From: Xanthobacter agilis
Lineage (GTDB): Bacteria; Pseudomonadota; Alphaproteobacteria; Rhizobiales; Xanthobacteraceae
DNA: 64,000 nucleotides
Assembly: GCF_021730435.1 (NCBI RefSeq)
Contig: NZ_JABWGX010000010.1
Location: 90,852-154,851, forward strand
Reading direction: 5' to 3'
Shown piece after piece: positions 44,326 through 53,678 of the stretch (its first letter is position 1; the number at the start of each line of letters is the position of its first letter). Both the position numbers and the translations under genes were made by a program. The notes beneath the pieces were generated by a model. That model did not search any database. It was given only the letters and a program-made list of their open reading frames with translations, and was not told the DNA's origin.

Positions 44326-45030
44326 TCAGCGCTTCGCGCCATAGGCGCTCATGAAAAGATGGACGGCGCCGCGCACCACCTTTTCAGTGTGCGCGGGGTC
44401 GGGCGATTCGGCCGACCCCATGAGAATTGGTATTGTGATGCCGTCCTTGCACAGGGACAGGAACTGGCTGGCGGCCTGTTCCACATCTTCGATGTCGAGC
44501 AGGCCCTGCTCCACCTTGGCGGAGAGAAAATCGCTCAGGCGGCGGATGCCCTGACAGGGGCCGGCCTCGAAGAAGCGGTGGCTGATGACCGGGAACTTGC
44601 TGCCGATGGCGATCACCGTGCGCAAGGTCGCCATATGCTCGGGGCGGACCATGGCCGTGATGAAGGAATGGCCCAAAGTGGACAGCACCTTTTCCACATC
44701 GGGCTCGTTGCGGTCGAGCACGAACAGGCGTTCGGCGGTCTCGTTGCATTCGCTGGAAACAAGGGCGGCGAACAGGTCTTCCTTGTTCTGGAAATAGACG
44801 TAGAGCGTCCCCTTCGAGACCCCCGCGGCGCGGGCGATGTCGCCCATGCTGGCGGCGTCGAAGCCGCGTTCCAGGAATACCTCGCGCGCGCCCGACAGGA
44901 TCTGCCGGCGCTTCTCCGGGTCCTGGCCGGCGGCGGGGGCGCCGTCCCGCGCGTCGCAGGCGGGCGCGGCGAGGGGGGCGGCCGGATCGCGGGCGGTTGG
45001 GTCTAAGGTCGCGGGGTCGTGCGTCGTCAC
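44326..45030 (-). CDS. TetR-family transcriptional regulator
   Basis: A 234-residue regulator. A 35-residue alanine/proline-rich start precedes the helix-turn-helix RRQILSGAREVFLERGFDAASMGDIARAAGVSKGTLYVYFQNKEDLF (about 41-87); the rest is a helical ligand domain including SHRFFEAGPCQGIRRLSDFLSAKVEQG. The start is GTG 45030, and a later start nearer the HTH is possible. Upstream is a clear minus-strand promoter flanked by two copies of a 17-base palindrome, strongly suggesting autorepression. No divergent target gene is obvious within 400 bases, so other targets may lie elsewhere. Confidence 0.9.
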   Translation of the reverse strand: MTTHDPATLDPTARDPAAPLAAPACDARDGAPAAGQDPEKRRQILSGAREVFLERGFDAASMGDIARAAGVSKGTLYVYFQNKEDLFAALVSSECNETAERLFVLDRNEPDVEKVLSTLGHSFITAMVRPEHMATLRTVIAIGSKFPVISHRFFEAGPCQGIRRLSDFLSAKVEQGLLDIEDVEQAASQFLSLCKDGITIPILMGSAESPDPAHTEKVVRGAVHLFMSAYGAKR

Positions 45031-45207
45031 CTGGGCATCCTCTCCTCTCGCCTGCGTTCTGCGACATCCCCGCCGGTGTGCGCAAGGGGGCCATCCAGCC
45101 TAGAGGCTTTCGGCAGGGCCTGCGGCGGCGGGGCCAACGACGCGGAAACGAAACAGGGCGGGCGAGATCCGGGCCGCGGCGGTGAGGTCGCGGATTTTGG
45201 GGAAATT

Positions 45208-45224
45208 GACCGAACCGTTCGGTT
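45208..45224. promoter_or_regulatory. TetR operator, site A
   Basis: GACCGAACCGTTCGGTT, a near-perfect dyad (CCGAAC/GTTCGG), positioned at the predicted transcription start of the minus-strand TetR promoter. Confidence 0.75.
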
Positions 45225-45231
45225 CCCTCTT

Positions 45232-45260
45232 GCCATACCTAAGAGGGTGCGTTAAGTCAA
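45232..45260 (-). promoter_or_regulatory. σ70 promoter of the TetR gene
   Basis: On the minus strand TTGACT (complement of 45255-45260), a 17-base spacer and TATGGC (complement of 45232-45237). It is bracketed by the two operator copies. Confidence 0.7.
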
Positions 45261-45268
45261 AGGTGTTC

Positions 45269-45285
45269 GACCGAACCGTTCGGTC
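45269..45285. promoter_or_regulatory. TetR operator, site B
   Basis: GACCGAACCGTTCGGTC, identical to site A except for the last base and 61 bases away from it, just upstream of the -35 of the TetR promoter. Confidence 0.75.
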
Positions 45286-45685
45286 ACGCCGAAGGCTCCG
45301 CAACCCGTCGGCTGATCGGACTGAGGGAGGAGGGCATCGCCCCCGCTCTCCTCCCTCTCATTCTGCGGCCGATCTTCCGCCTTTTCGCCGATCCTGCTTG
45401 AGTGCCCGCGCCCGACCTGCGCCGGCTCGGGGCCGGCGGACGTTCTGCGGCATTCAGCCACATCTTGGTGCCCTTGGTGAAGCGGATCGCGTCCTTACCT
45501 TAGGCGCACCGATCCGGGCCCCTCTGGCGCAGCTCCCGCTGCGTGATGTCGGATCATCGCGTGTCGCGGGATGCGCGGCGGATCCGGCCGAGAGCTGGCT
45601 GCCGTGCGCGCCGTGGCGCGCAGCGTCAACGCTGCCAGGTCGAGGCCCCGATGGACCGGTCTTCCGCTGCCATGATGGTGCACCC
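45286..45685. other. 400-base gap without recognised gene
   Basis: Lies between the TetR control region and the lipid kinase gene. GAGGGAGGAG (45323-45332) can pair with CTCCTCCCTC (45348-45357), a terminator-like stem followed by TCATTCT. No supported coding region is seen; apparent open frames are GC-bias artefacts. Confidence 0.5.
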
Positions 45686-46672
45686 ATGACGGTTTCCGAA
45701 CCGATTCCGGGTCACCGCCGTGCCCTTTTGCTCATCAATCCCCGTGCCCGCCAGGGCTCCGCGCCGCTGGCCGCCGCCCGCGCGCAGCTCCAGGCGGGCG
45801 CCATCGATGTGGTGGAGGCCCCCTGGCCGGACCGCGCCGCGGGGAGCCACGCGCTCGCCGACCTGATCCGCCGGCATGCGCGCGCGGCAGATCGCGCGGT
45901 GGATCTCGTCATTGTCGGCGGCGGCGACGGCACCTTGAACGCGGTGGCGCCGGCTCTGTCCGACACCGGATTGCCGCTTGGGGTGCTGCCGCTCGGCACC
46001 GCCAACGATTTCGCGCGCACCCTGGGCATTCCGGCCGATCCGGTGGCGGCGGCGCGGCTCCTCATCACGGCCGAGCCGCGACCGGTGGATCTCGGCGAGG
46101 TGAACGGCCATCCCTTCCTCAACGTGGCCAGCATCGGCTTCAGCGCCGATCTTGCCCGCGCCTTGACCACCGAGGCGAAGCGGCGTTTCGGCGTGCTCGG
46201 TTACGGCATCGTGGCGGCCCGGCTGCTCTGGCAATCGCGGCTGTTCACCGCCTTCATCGAGCACGACGAGACGGTGGAGACGGTGCGCACGCTCCAGGTA
46301 TCGGTCGGCAATGGCCGCTATTATGGCGGGGGCATGGCGGTCGCGGAGACCGCCACCGCCGATGACGGCCATCTCGATTTCTACAGCCTGGAAGTGGATC
46401 ATTGGTGGCGGCTGCTGGCGCTTCTGCCCTCCCTGCGCCGGGGGACCCAGGGCCAATGGAACGATGTGCGGGCCTTTCGCACCACTGAAGTGGTGGTCCG
46501 CACCAGCCGGCCGCGCCCGGTCAACACCGATGGCGAACTCGTCACCTTCACTCCCGCGCACTTCAAGATCCGGCCCGGCGCCCTGCGCGTCCTGGCCCCG
46601 CCGCCCACCGCGGTGGGGGTGGCGCCGGCTTTTCCTTCTCTTTGGTCTTCCCCGTCTCAAGGTGCCTCGTAA
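45686..46672 (+). CDS. Diacylglycerol kinase family lipid kinase (YegS/DagK-like)
   Basis: A 328-residue kinase of the DAGK-catalytic family. The nucleotide-binding glycine motif is [17 protein letters not shown] near residue 75, followed by [14 protein letters not shown] near 100, and the C-terminal domain has [17 protein letters not shown] and [16 protein letters not shown]. These soluble kinases phosphorylate diacylglycerol or related lipids. ATG 45686 begins the family-like sequence. The stop codon shares a base with the terC start (TAATG), indicating co-translation with the membrane protein. Confidence 0.9.
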   Translation: MTVSEPIPGHRRALLLINPRARQGSAPLAAARAQLQAGAIDVVEAPWPDRAAGSHALADLIRRHARAADRAVDLVIVGGGDGTLNAVAPALSDTGLPLGVLPLGTANDFARTLGIPADPVAAARLLITAEPRPVDLGEVNGHPFLNVASIGFSADLARALTTEAKRRFGVLGYGIVAARLLWQSRLFTAFIEHDETVETVRTLQVSVGNGRYYGGGMAVAETATADDGHLDFYSLEVDHWWRLLALLPSLRRGTQGQWNDVRAFRTTEVVVRTSRPRPVNTDGELVTFTPAHFKIRPGALRVLAPPPTAVGVAPAFPSLWSSPSQGAS

Positions 46673-47412
46673 TGGACTACCTGTTGCAGCTTGCCGTCGA
46701 TCCTGGTGCCTGGATCGCGCTCCTCACGCTGATCGCCATGGAAGTGGTGCTCGGCGTGGACAATCTCATTTTCATCTCGATCCTCACCAACAAGCTTCCG
46801 GCGCAATACCGGGCCCGCGCGCGCCGCATCGGCATCGGCCTTGCGCTGATCCTGCGGCTGGCGCTGCTCGGCACGGTGGCCATCATCGTGACCCTCACGA
46901 CGCCGGTCTTCACGGTGTTCGGTCACGGCTTTTCGTGGCGCGACATGATCCTCATCGCCGGCGGCCTGTTCCTGCTGTGGAAGGCCACCAAGGAGATCCA
47001 CCACAGCGTGGATCCCCATCCCAATGACGACGTGTTCGAGGCCAAGGCGTCCGTGGGCTTCGTCGCCGCCATCGCCCAGATCCTGATGCTGGACCTTGTC
47101 TTCTCCATCGACAGCATCATCACCGCGGTGGGCATGACCGAGCATATTCCGATCATGATCATCGCCGTCATCGTGGCCGTGAGCTGCATGCTGCTGGCCG
47201 CCGGGCCGCTGGCCCGGTTCATCGAGGCCAATCCCACGGTGGTGATGCTGGCGCTCGGCTTCCTCATCATGATCGGCATGACGCTGATCGCGGAAGGCTT
47301 CGGGGCCCATGTGCCCAAGGGCTATGTCTATGCCGCCATGGGGTTCTCGGCCGCCATCGAGGGGCTCAACATCGTCGCCCGCAAGCGGCGGGAAAGGGCC
47401 GGCCACGGCTGA
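46672..47412 (+). CDS. TerC family integral membrane protein
   Basis: A 246-residue protein with about seven hydrophobic segments. The conserved acidic motifs are visible: [20 protein letters not shown] near residue 23 and [23 protein letters not shown] near 140. TerC-family proteins (YjbE/YkoY/Alx group) are linked to tellurite resistance or manganese export. It starts at ATG 46672, overlapping the lipid kinase stop. A GC stem-loop follows the gene at 47437-47456. Confidence 0.92.
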   Translation: MDYLLQLAVDPGAWIALLTLIAMEVVLGVDNLIFISILTNKLPAQYRARARRIGIGLALILRLALLGTVAIIVTLTTPVFTVFGHGFSWRDMILIAGGLFLLWKATKEIHHSVDPHPNDDVFEAKASVGFVAAIAQILMLDLVFSIDSIITAVGMTEHIPIMIIAVIVAVSCMLLAAGPLARFIEANPTVVMLALGFLIMIGMTLIAEGFGAHVPKGYVYAAMGFSAAIEGLNIVARKRRERAGHG

Positions 47413-47436
47413 CGTCCCGGGCCTGCCGTTCGGTCG

Positions 47437-47456
47437 CCGCCCCCTTGCGGGGGCGG
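47437..47456 (+). terminator. Stem-loop after terC
   Basis: CCGCCCCC (47437-47444) pairs with GGGGGCGG (47449-47456) around TTGC. No T-run follows directly, so termination is only possible. Confidence 0.4.
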
Positions 47457-47557
47457 TGGACGTGGGTTCTAACTGAGCGTCGTCCTCCGGATCGGAGCCG
47501 GCGCGTTTCGCGTGCCGAACCCGTTCGGGGGACACGCTTCAACATCGAGGATCCGTC

Positions 47558-47953
47558 ATGGGACCCGTCATCCCGCGTGTTCGCGCCGTCGTCCGCCTGC
47601 CGCGCAAGGCGGTGGTGGTGAAGGCGATGCTGCTCACCACCTTGGCCGTGGGCCTTCTCGTCGGCGGCCGGTCGGCCCATGCGCAGGCCTGCCTGGAGCA
47701 GATCGTCACCGTGCAGCAGCAGCTCAAGGGCAAGTTCCCGCGGCCCCAGCAGCCCCCATCGGAGCCGCAGAGCATCGGCGCGCAGGATGCGCAGCAGCCC
47801 ACCCCCGGCTCGCTGGCGGCGGCCGGCCTCACCGGGCCGGACACCGGCGCTTATGGCGCCCTCAACCAGGCCATCACCCTGCAGGCGTCCGGCGATGAGG
47901 CCGGCTGCATGAAGGCCTTGCAGGAGGCGCGCCGCCTTGGCGGGCTGAACTGA
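47558..47953 (+). CDS. Small exported protein of unknown function
   Basis: A 131-residue protein I do not recognise. Residues about 20-44 form a signal peptide after an unusually long basic start (LLTTLAVGLLVGGRSAHAQ), so the mature chain would be about 88 residues. The mature part begins ACLEQIVTVQQQLKGKF, contains a proline/glutamine-rich middle and ends GDEAGCMKALQEARRLGGLN; two cysteines (CLEQ, GCMKA) could form a disulfide. The alternating helical C-terminus recalls small periplasmic proteins of Hyphomicrobiales. It stands alone between terC and the convergent oxidoreductase gene. Confidence 0.72.
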   Translation: MGPVIPRVRAVVRLPRKAVVVKAMLLTTLAVGLLVGGRSAHAQACLEQIVTVQQQLKGKFPRPQQPPSEPQSIGAQDAQQPTPGSLAAAGLTGPDTGAYGALNQAITLQASGDEAGCMKALQEARRLGGLN

Positions 47954-48123
47954 TCCCAGGCGGGGACGAATCCGTAAGCCGCCGGCGCGTTCCGCCTGCC
48001 CGGAGCTGGGGGGCGGCCGGCTGCCGGGCTGCGCCGAACGTCGCGGCGGTCCCGGCGCGGCCCGTTTCGACGCAGGCCTTTACGGGTGCGGGCAGACGCG
48101 GCGCGTGCGCCGGGTGGTGGCCC

Positions 48124-49413
48124 TCAGAGCCGGTCGCGCAAGGCGTAATAGCTGAGGCCCGCCACCAGCAGCGGGTAGCGCAGCAGCGTGCCGCCGGGAA
48201 AGGCCGGCACCGGCAGGCGCCCGAGCAGATCGAACCGCTCGAGCTGGCCCCGCACTGCTTCCGCCAGGATCTTGCCGAACAGCGGGGCGAGTGCCACGCC
48301 GTGGCCCGAATAGGCGGCGGACACCAGCACATGGTCCGACAGGCGGCGCACGAAGGGCAGGCGCGTGAGGGTGATGCCGAGCACGCCGCCCCAGCCGTAG
48401 TCGATGCGCACATCCGCGAGCTGCGGGAAGATCCGCGCCATGAACGGCCGCACGAATGCGGGAATGTTGTCCCTGAGGGTGCGGCGGTAGCTCTCGCCGC
48501 CGCCGAACAGGAGCCGTCCATCCGGGGACAGGCGAAAATAGCTCACCACGAACTTGCTGTCGGCCACGGCCGCGTCATTGGCGATGATGCTCCGGGCGCG
48601 CGCGCCCAGCGGCTCGGTGGCGGCGATGTAGTTGCAGATGGACATGACATGGGTGTCCACCTGCCGGTTGAGCCCATCCATGAGGCCGTTGCCGCATTCG
48701 AGCAGGAAGCTGGCCTTCACCGAGCCGGCGTCGGTGGTGACGGTGACGCCCTGCGGGCCGTCGATCGCGCCGGTGACGCGGGTCATCTCGTGGATGCGCG
48801 CGCCCGCCCGCTGCGCGGCGGCGGCAAGGCCGAGGGCGAAATTGAGCGGATGCAGATGGCCGCCGCCGTGATCGAACACCCCGCCATAATAAGCGGGCGA
48901 CCCCACCAGGGCGTGCACCTGCTCCCGGTCGAGGGGTTCCATGGCCTCATAGCCGTAGGTGTCGCGCAAATGGGCGGCATAAGCGTGGCTCTCGGCCACG
49001 TAATGGGGCTTGTGATCGGCCAGGATCAGGCCATCCTTGAGGTCGCAGGCGATGGCGTGGCGCTTGACGAGGTCCCGCACCAGCGCCTTGGATTCCTCCG
49101 CCAGCGTCCACAATGCGCGGGCGTCGTCGCGCCCGACGGCGGCTTCCAGGAAATCCTGATGCCGGCGCTGGCCCGAATGGATCTGCCCGCCGTTGCGGCC
49201 GGACGCCCCCGAGCCGACCTTCGAGGCGTCCAGCAGCACCACGTCGAAGCCGGCCTCGGCCAGATGCAGCGCCGCCGAAAGCCCGGTGTAGCCGCCGCCG
49301 AGCACGCACACGTCCGCCTTCGTCTCTCCCCTCAAGGGGGGAAAGTCCGGCATGGGGTTTGCGGTGGCAACATACCATGAATCGGGGTGCGCCATTGGCC
49401 GGGGAGATGCCAT
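48124..49413 (-). CDS. puuB: FAD-dependent oxidoreductase, gamma-glutamylputrescine oxidase-like (PuuB)
   Basis: A 429-residue DAO-family flavoprotein. The FAD motif is DVCVLGGGYTGLSAALHLAEAGFDVVLLDA near residue 34, followed by GSGASGRNGGQIHSGQRRHQDFLE, a hallmark of PuuB-type enzymes; the second FAD segment is near VSAAYSGHGVALAPLFGKILAEAV. PuuB oxidises gamma-glutamylputrescine to the aldehyde. The upstream glutamine-synthetase-like gene on the same strand fits PuuA, so the two make the first steps of gamma-glutamylated putrescine catabolism. Aldehyde dehydrogenase and hydrolase genes are not in the window. Confidence 0.88.
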   Translation of the reverse strand: MASPRPMAHPDSWYVATANPMPDFPPLRGETKADVCVLGGGYTGLSAALHLAEAGFDVVLLDASKVGSGASGRNGGQIHSGQRRHQDFLEAAVGRDDARALWTLAEESKALVRDLVKRHAIACDLKDGLILADHKPHYVAESHAYAAHLRDTYGYEAMEPLDREQVHALVGSPAYYGGVFDHGGGHLHPLNFALGLAAAAQRAGARIHEMTRVTGAIDGPQGVTVTTDAGSVKASFLLECGNGLMDGLNRQVDTHVMSICNYIAATEPLGARARSIIANDAAVADSKFVVSYFRLSPDGRLLFGGGESYRRTLRDNIPAFVRPFMARIFPQLADVRIDYGWGGVLGITLTRLPFVRRLSDHVLVSAAYSGHGVALAPLFGKILAEAVRGQLERFDLLGRLPVPAFPGGTLLRYPLLVAGLSYYALRDRL

Positions 49414-49576
49414 GATCGGCTCCGTATCTGGCGTGCGGGGGCCGTGCGGTCTCTTTCGACGCCCCCGGTCCGCGACCGGCCCCGAGCTGGCTTTCGTTCA
49501 GGCGCCGCCCGGATTTAGAGCATCGTCAAGCAGACCGGATCCGGCTCGCCGGACGAAAAGGCGTGGACTCTCAGGC

Positions 49577-49606
49577 AAAAGGCCCGTGAGCGATCCCACG
49601 GGCCTT
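49577..49606 (-). terminator. Rho-independent terminator of the glutamine synthetase-like gene
   Basis: On the minus strand AAGGCCCGTG and CACGGGCC form a stem followed by TTTTGCC. It separates the synthetase gene from puuB, so puuB probably has its own promoter or relies on read-through. Confidence 0.85.
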
Positions 49607-49611
49607 GGCGC

Positions 49612-51015
49612 TCACACGTTCAACAGCAGGTATTCGCGTTCCCAGGGGGAGATGACGCGCATGAAGGTCTCGAACTCCGCCTGCTTCACCGCCGCGTAAG
49701 TGGTGGTGAAGCGGCGGCCGAGCACCTCGGCGAGGGGCTCGCAATCCTGGAGCGCGGCCACCGCCTCCAGCAGCCCGCGGGGCAGCTCGAAGTCGAGGTT
49801 CTTGGCGTCGCTCTCGATCGGGTCGCTGGCGCGCAGGCCCTCGGCGATGCCGAGGTAGCCGCACGCCAGCGAGGCGGCGATAACGAGATAGGGGTTGGCG
49901 TCGGAGGACGGCACCCGGTTTTCCACCCGTCGCGCCTCGGGACTGGAGGGCGGCACGCGCAGGCCGGCGGTGCGGTTGTCATAGCCCCACTGGACATTGA
50001 TGGGGGCCATGGAATCGCGGGTGAGGCGCCGGTAGGAGTTCACATAAGGCGCGAGGATGCTCATCACCGCCGGCAGGTACTTCTGGTGGCCGGCGATGAA
50101 GGAGAAGAATTCCGGCGTCGGGTCGCCATCCTTGTCGGAGAAGATGTTGCGTCCGGTCTGGGCGTCCACCACCGACTGATGGATATGCATGGCGCTGCCG
50201 GGCTCGTTGGCGATCGGCTTGGCCATGAAGGTCGCGTAGATCTTGTGGGCGAGCGCCGCCTCGCGGATGGTGCGCTTGAACAGGAACACCTGGTCCGCCA
50301 GGGCGAGCGGGTCGCCGTGGCGCAGGTTGATCTCCATCTGCGCGGCGCCGTCCTCGTGGATCAGCGTGTCGATCTCCAGGCCCTGGGCTTCCGAGTAATC
50401 GTAGATGTCCTCGAACAGGGCATCGAACTCGTTCACCGCCTGGATCGAATAGGATTGCCGGCCGATCTCCGGACGTCCGGAGCGGCCCACCGGCGGCTTC
50501 AGCGGATAGTCGGGATCGGTGTTGGGCTCCACCAGGTAGAATTCGATCTCCGGCGCCACCACCGGCTTCCAGCCCTTGGCGGCATAAAGATTGATGACGT
50601 GGCGCAGCACATGGCGCGGCGCGATCTCCACCGGGCGCCCGTCGCGATGGTAGGCGTCATGGATCATCTGGGCGGTGGGGTCCTGCGCCCACGGCACCGT
50701 GCACAAGGTGGCATAGTCGGGTTCGAGCACGAGGTCGCTGTCGGCGACGACCGAATCAACCAGCCCCTCATAGGAGGGGTATTCTCCGGAAATGGTTTGA
50801 AGGAACACGGAAAGCGGCAGGTTCATCACTGGAGAGGTGAGAAACTTGGAGGCCGGCATGATCTTGCCGCGAGCGACGCCGGCGAGGTCCGGCACGGTGC
50901 ACTCAATTTCGGTGATCTCCCGCGCCGCCATCCAGGCCTTGGCTTCGCTGATGGAGGTGACGCCGCGCGGCGCATCCGCCGCATGCTTCTCCGCAACCTT
51001 GGTGCGTTTCGACAT
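49612..51015 (-). CDS. puuA: Glutamine synthetase family protein, probable gamma-glutamylputrescine synthetase (PuuA)
   Basis: A 467-residue ATP-dependent ligase of the glutamine synthetase fold. Family features: PVMNLPLSVFLQTISGEYPS region in the N-terminal beta-grasp, EIEFYLVEP metal site near 160, QMEINLRHGDPLALADQVFLFKRTIREAALAHKIYATFMAKP, GSAMHIHQSV near 275 and RVPPSSPEARRVENRVPSSDANPYLVIAASLACG near 355. The sequence type is PuuA/GlnT-like rather than GlnA, lacking the adenylylation loop. ATG 51015 with AGAGGA upstream is preferred. Together with puuB it points to polyamine use. Confidence 0.88.
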   Translation of the reverse strand: MSKRTKVAEKHAADAPRGVTSISEAKAWMAAREITEIECTVPDLAGVARGKIMPASKFLTSPVMNLPLSVFLQTISGEYPSYEGLVDSVVADSDLVLEPDYATLCTVPWAQDPTAQMIHDAYHRDGRPVEIAPRHVLRHVINLYAAKGWKPVVAPEIEFYLVEPNTDPDYPLKPPVGRSGRPEIGRQSYSIQAVNEFDALFEDIYDYSEAQGLEIDTLIHEDGAAQMEINLRHGDPLALADQVFLFKRTIREAALAHKIYATFMAKPIANEPGSAMHIHQSVVDAQTGRNIFSDKDGDPTPEFFSFIAGHQKYLPAVMSILAPYVNSYRRLTRDSMAPINVQWGYDNRTAGLRVPPSSPEARRVENRVPSSDANPYLVIAASLACGYLGIAEGLRASDPIESDAKNLDFELPRGLLEAVAALQDCEPLAEVLGRRFTTTYAAVKQAEFETFMRVISPWEREYLLLNV

Positions 51016-51365
51016 GATGTCCTCTTGCGTGACACACTCACGCAACCTCAGGGAACACCGGCGGCAGGGGGAGTGTCAACGCGGGATCGACCTGAAAGTC
51101 GGGTCCGTGCTGCGCTGCGGGAAAATCCGGCGGCGCGCGGATGCACCCCGCGGCGCCGCGGGACCGTCCCGTTTCGGCGCAGCCTGAGAACAGGCCTCGA
51201 ACGAAGCAAGACCGAATCGGGCGAACAGCCCGGTTCGCCTTTCCCCCCTACGACGCATGGCAGGTATATGGCCGGTCGATGGCAGGTCTTCCGCCGGCCT
51301 GACGTCTTCCCACTCGGTGGCTCCGCAGGACCGGCGGGCCGTCGGCCTTAAGGACCCTGGTGGGC
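51016..51365. other. 350-base gap between puuA and the DUF3108 gene
   Basis: It should hold the puuA promoter. GGCGAAC (51220-51226) and GTTCGCC (51233-51239) form a stem followed by TTTCCCC on the plus strand. I see no supported gene. Confidence 0.45.
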
Positions 51366-52220
51366 TCAGGGCTTCGGCGCGCTCACCGGCACCGCGCCGT
51401 TCTGGGCCTTGGCCGAGAAGCTGGTGGCCTGGAACACGGCGGTGCCGATCATGGTCGCCACCGACACCTTGAAGGGCGCCATGAGGCGGGTGCCCTCGAT
51501 GGGCACCAGCCACACGAACATGTCCTTGTTGTCGACCATGTATTGCACGGTGTAGCGGCTCGGACGGTGGCCTGATACCGGCTTGTAGCGCACGCCGCAC
51601 ACCACCGCCGGCCCCTTGTAGCCACTGACCTTGACCTGTTCGGTTCGGAGGTAGTTGAGTACGATGTCGTAGCGCTGGCGGCCGTCGAACACCGGCACCG
51701 CCCGTTCGCAGACGGCGGACGAGAGCGGATTCGTCGGCTCCGGCACATAGACGAAGGCGCCGCTCATGGGATCGATGATGTCCTGAAGCGTGGCGTTGGT
51801 GACCGGCACCCTGTCGGGGGCGGGGCGCAGCGGCGGCTCCACCTCCATCTCGGCCACCGCGCCGCCGGCCATGGCGAGGCGGGCGCCCTCCTTCTTGCCG
51901 TCGGCCTCGGCGTTCAATGCGTACACGCGCGGCACCATCTTGCTGGGCGTGAGCACCCCGCGCGCCGCCGCCACGCCGTTGCCGGAGGAGACCGCGCGCA
52001 GAACGCCGGTGATGCGGCCGGAGCCGGAGATCTCGTAGGTGCTGGCCCCGGCCTGGACCACCACCGAGGCGCGCCCGAGTTCCACCCCGCCGACGCTCAG
52101 CACATACTTGGCGTCGAGGCGGCCATCGGCGAGCGCCGGCTGGGCCCACGCCAGCAGCGCGGCGGCGAGAAGGCCACGCGGCACGTGTGAAGAGAAGACG
52201 GCGTCGATCATCGTTGTCAC
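51366..52220 (-). CDS. DUF3108 domain exported protein
   Basis: A 284-residue periplasmic protein of unknown function. The signal peptide is about residues 4-32 (LLAAALLAWAQPALADG). The mature chain is beta-rich: AKYVLSVGGVELGRASVVVQAGASTYEISGSGRITGVLRA, then DIIDPMSGAFVYVPEP, VFDGRQRYDIVLNYLRTEQV and PFKVSVATMIGTAVFQATSF, the DUF3108 pattern. Start GTG 52220 has GGAG five bases upstream; ATG 52211 is equally in frame. DUF3108 genes often neighbour translation genes in Hyphomicrobiales; here it is divergent from infC. Confidence 0.83.
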   Translation of the reverse strand: MTTMIDAVFSSHVPRGLLAAALLAWAQPALADGRLDAKYVLSVGGVELGRASVVVQAGASTYEISGSGRITGVLRAVSSGNGVAAARGVLTPSKMVPRVYALNAEADGKKEGARLAMAGGAVAEMEVEPPLRPAPDRVPVTNATLQDIIDPMSGAFVYVPEPTNPLSSAVCERAVPVFDGRQRYDIVLNYLRTEQVKVSGYKGPAVVCGVRYKPVSGHRPSRYTVQYMVDNKDMFVWLVPIEGTRLMAPFKVSVATMIGTAVFQATSFSAKAQNGAVPVSAPKP

Positions 52221-52560
52221 CGTGGCTCCGGTCCGGCCGGCGAGAAGGCAACCCGGTTCCGAACGCGCCCGGGGATCCGCACCGAGATGCGGGCCGAACG
52301 CGGCTGAACTGTGGCTGCCGCGACTATGCCGCGCGTCGCCGCGCAGCGTCCAGCAGGTCGGTGGTGGAGGGGTTCGCGCCCAGACCGGCAAGTCGTGCGT
52401 CCCGATCGCGCGAAATCCCGCTGGGTCATTGACTTTCTGCGCATTTATCACGATCTTTGGCGCCTACCCCGAGCCTTGGGTCACGACGACGGCGGCAGCA
52501 AATGAGGCCGCGTCTGAGCCGGTGACGCCTGAAGTGTTCGCGGAACAGGTTCAATTGCTG

Positions 52561-52577
52561 AGGAGATCGCCGCCATT
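52561..52577 (+). promoter_or_regulatory. Ribosome site that selects the infC ATT start
   Basis: AGGAGAT (52561-52567) then seven bases and ATT (52575-52577), in frame with ATG 52587. Confidence 0.8.
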
Positions 52578-53111
52578 CGCCGCCCCATGAGACCCGTCGC
52601 GCCGGAGAAGGATGGACCGCGCGTCAATGAGGAAATCCGCATCCGCGAAGTCCAGCTGATCGATCAGGACGGCCAGAACCGCGGCGTGGTGGCCATCCGC
52701 GATGCGCTGACGCTGGCGCAGGAAGCCGGCCTCGACCTCGTGGAGATCTCGCCCAATTCCGCGCCCCCGGTCTGCAAGATTCTCGACTACGGCCGCTTCA
52801 AGTACCAGAATCAGAAGAAGGCCTCCGAGGCCCGCAAGAAGCAGAAAGTGGTCGAGGTCAAGGAGATCAAGCTGCGGCCGGGCATCGACGACCACGATTA
52901 CGAGGTCAAGATGCGCGCCATGCAGCGCTTCTTCGAGGAGGGGGACAAGGTCAAGGTGACGCTGCGCTTCCGCGGACGCGAGATGGCGCACCAGGACATC
53001 GGCTACAAGCTCCTGCAGAAGCTCAAGGAAGAGGTCTCCACCATTGCCAAGGTGGAAGCCGAGCCCATGCTGGAAGGCCGGCAGATGATCATGATTCTCG
53101 CGCCGCGCTGA
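52575..53111 (+). CDS. infC: Translation initiation factor IF-3, likely ATT start
   Basis: A 178-residue factor that binds the 30S subunit and proofreads start codons. N-terminal domain: [24 protein letters not shown]; linker [20 protein letters not shown]-terminal domain [46 protein letters not shown]. The ribosome site AGGAGAT (52561-52567) is seven bases before ATT 52575 but 19 bases before the first ATG (52587), so initiation at ATT is preferred. An AUU start is the known basis of infC autoregulation in Escherichia coli. A strong terminator follows, so it is not co-transcribed with rpmI/rplT here. Confidence 0.93.
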   Translation: MRRPMRPVAPEKDGPRVNEEIRIREVQLIDQDGQNRGVVAIRDALTLAQEAGLDLVEISPNSAPPVCKILDYGRFKYQNQKKASEARKKQKVVEVKEIKLRPGIDDHDYEVKMRAMQRFFEEGDKVKVTLRFRGREMAHQDIGYKLLQKLKEEVSTIAKVEAEPMLEGRQMIMILAPR

Positions 53112-53136
53112 CTGCGGCAGGCGCGACACATGTTCC

Positions 53137-53176
53137 AAGGCCCGGGGCGGGATGCCGAACCGGGCCTTTGTTTTTT
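53137..53176 (+). terminator. Rho-independent terminator of infC
   Basis: AAGGCCCGG (53137-53145) pairs with CCGGGCCTT (53160-53168), followed by TGTTTTTT. Confidence 0.9.
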
Positions 53177-53678
53177 CCGCCACAGGTTTCAGGCGCGGCG
53201 GATGCGCGCGGTTTGGTCGCCGCTTTGCCCCCCGGTCTCATGTCGTTGGCTCGGCTCCTTGTCCGGTGCCGAGTGAGTCCGCCGTGGGTCAGCTCAAGTG
53301 ACGCGCAGGGCTCATGAACGGCCCATGAATCAAACGCATGCGTCAAACGCGTGGGCCTTATGGATTTTGGCGCATGTTCCGCCAGTACCGGCCTTGGGCG
53401 CCCCCCCATTTATGAAATCGGCGTGCCGTGACCCGAACCGGTCCCCGCTTCCGCGCCCGAGCGTTCCAACACCCTTGGCCCAGGTGGCGAGCCGTGCCTT
53501 GAGCTGTGGCCTGGGGGCTCGCTCCAGTCCTTGTGTCGAAAGTCATGTTCAGACGCTTTGGCCTTCGCCGCGGGTGGGCGGTCGCGCGTGACAGTGATGC
53601 CGCGCGCGACGACGATGTGCTCGGTCCGCCCCGGAACCCGGCTGCGGTCGACGCGGGCCAAGGCCCGCGTCGCTGGCG
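53177..53678. other. 502-base gap between infC and the BA14K gene
   Basis: No supported gene. Near the right end GACGCGGGCC (53650-53659) and GGCCCGCGTC (53662-53671) form a 10-bp perfect stem just beyond the BA14K stop codon; it lacks a T-run on the minus strand. A short CAAACGC repeat occurs around 53332-53348. Confidence 0.5.
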
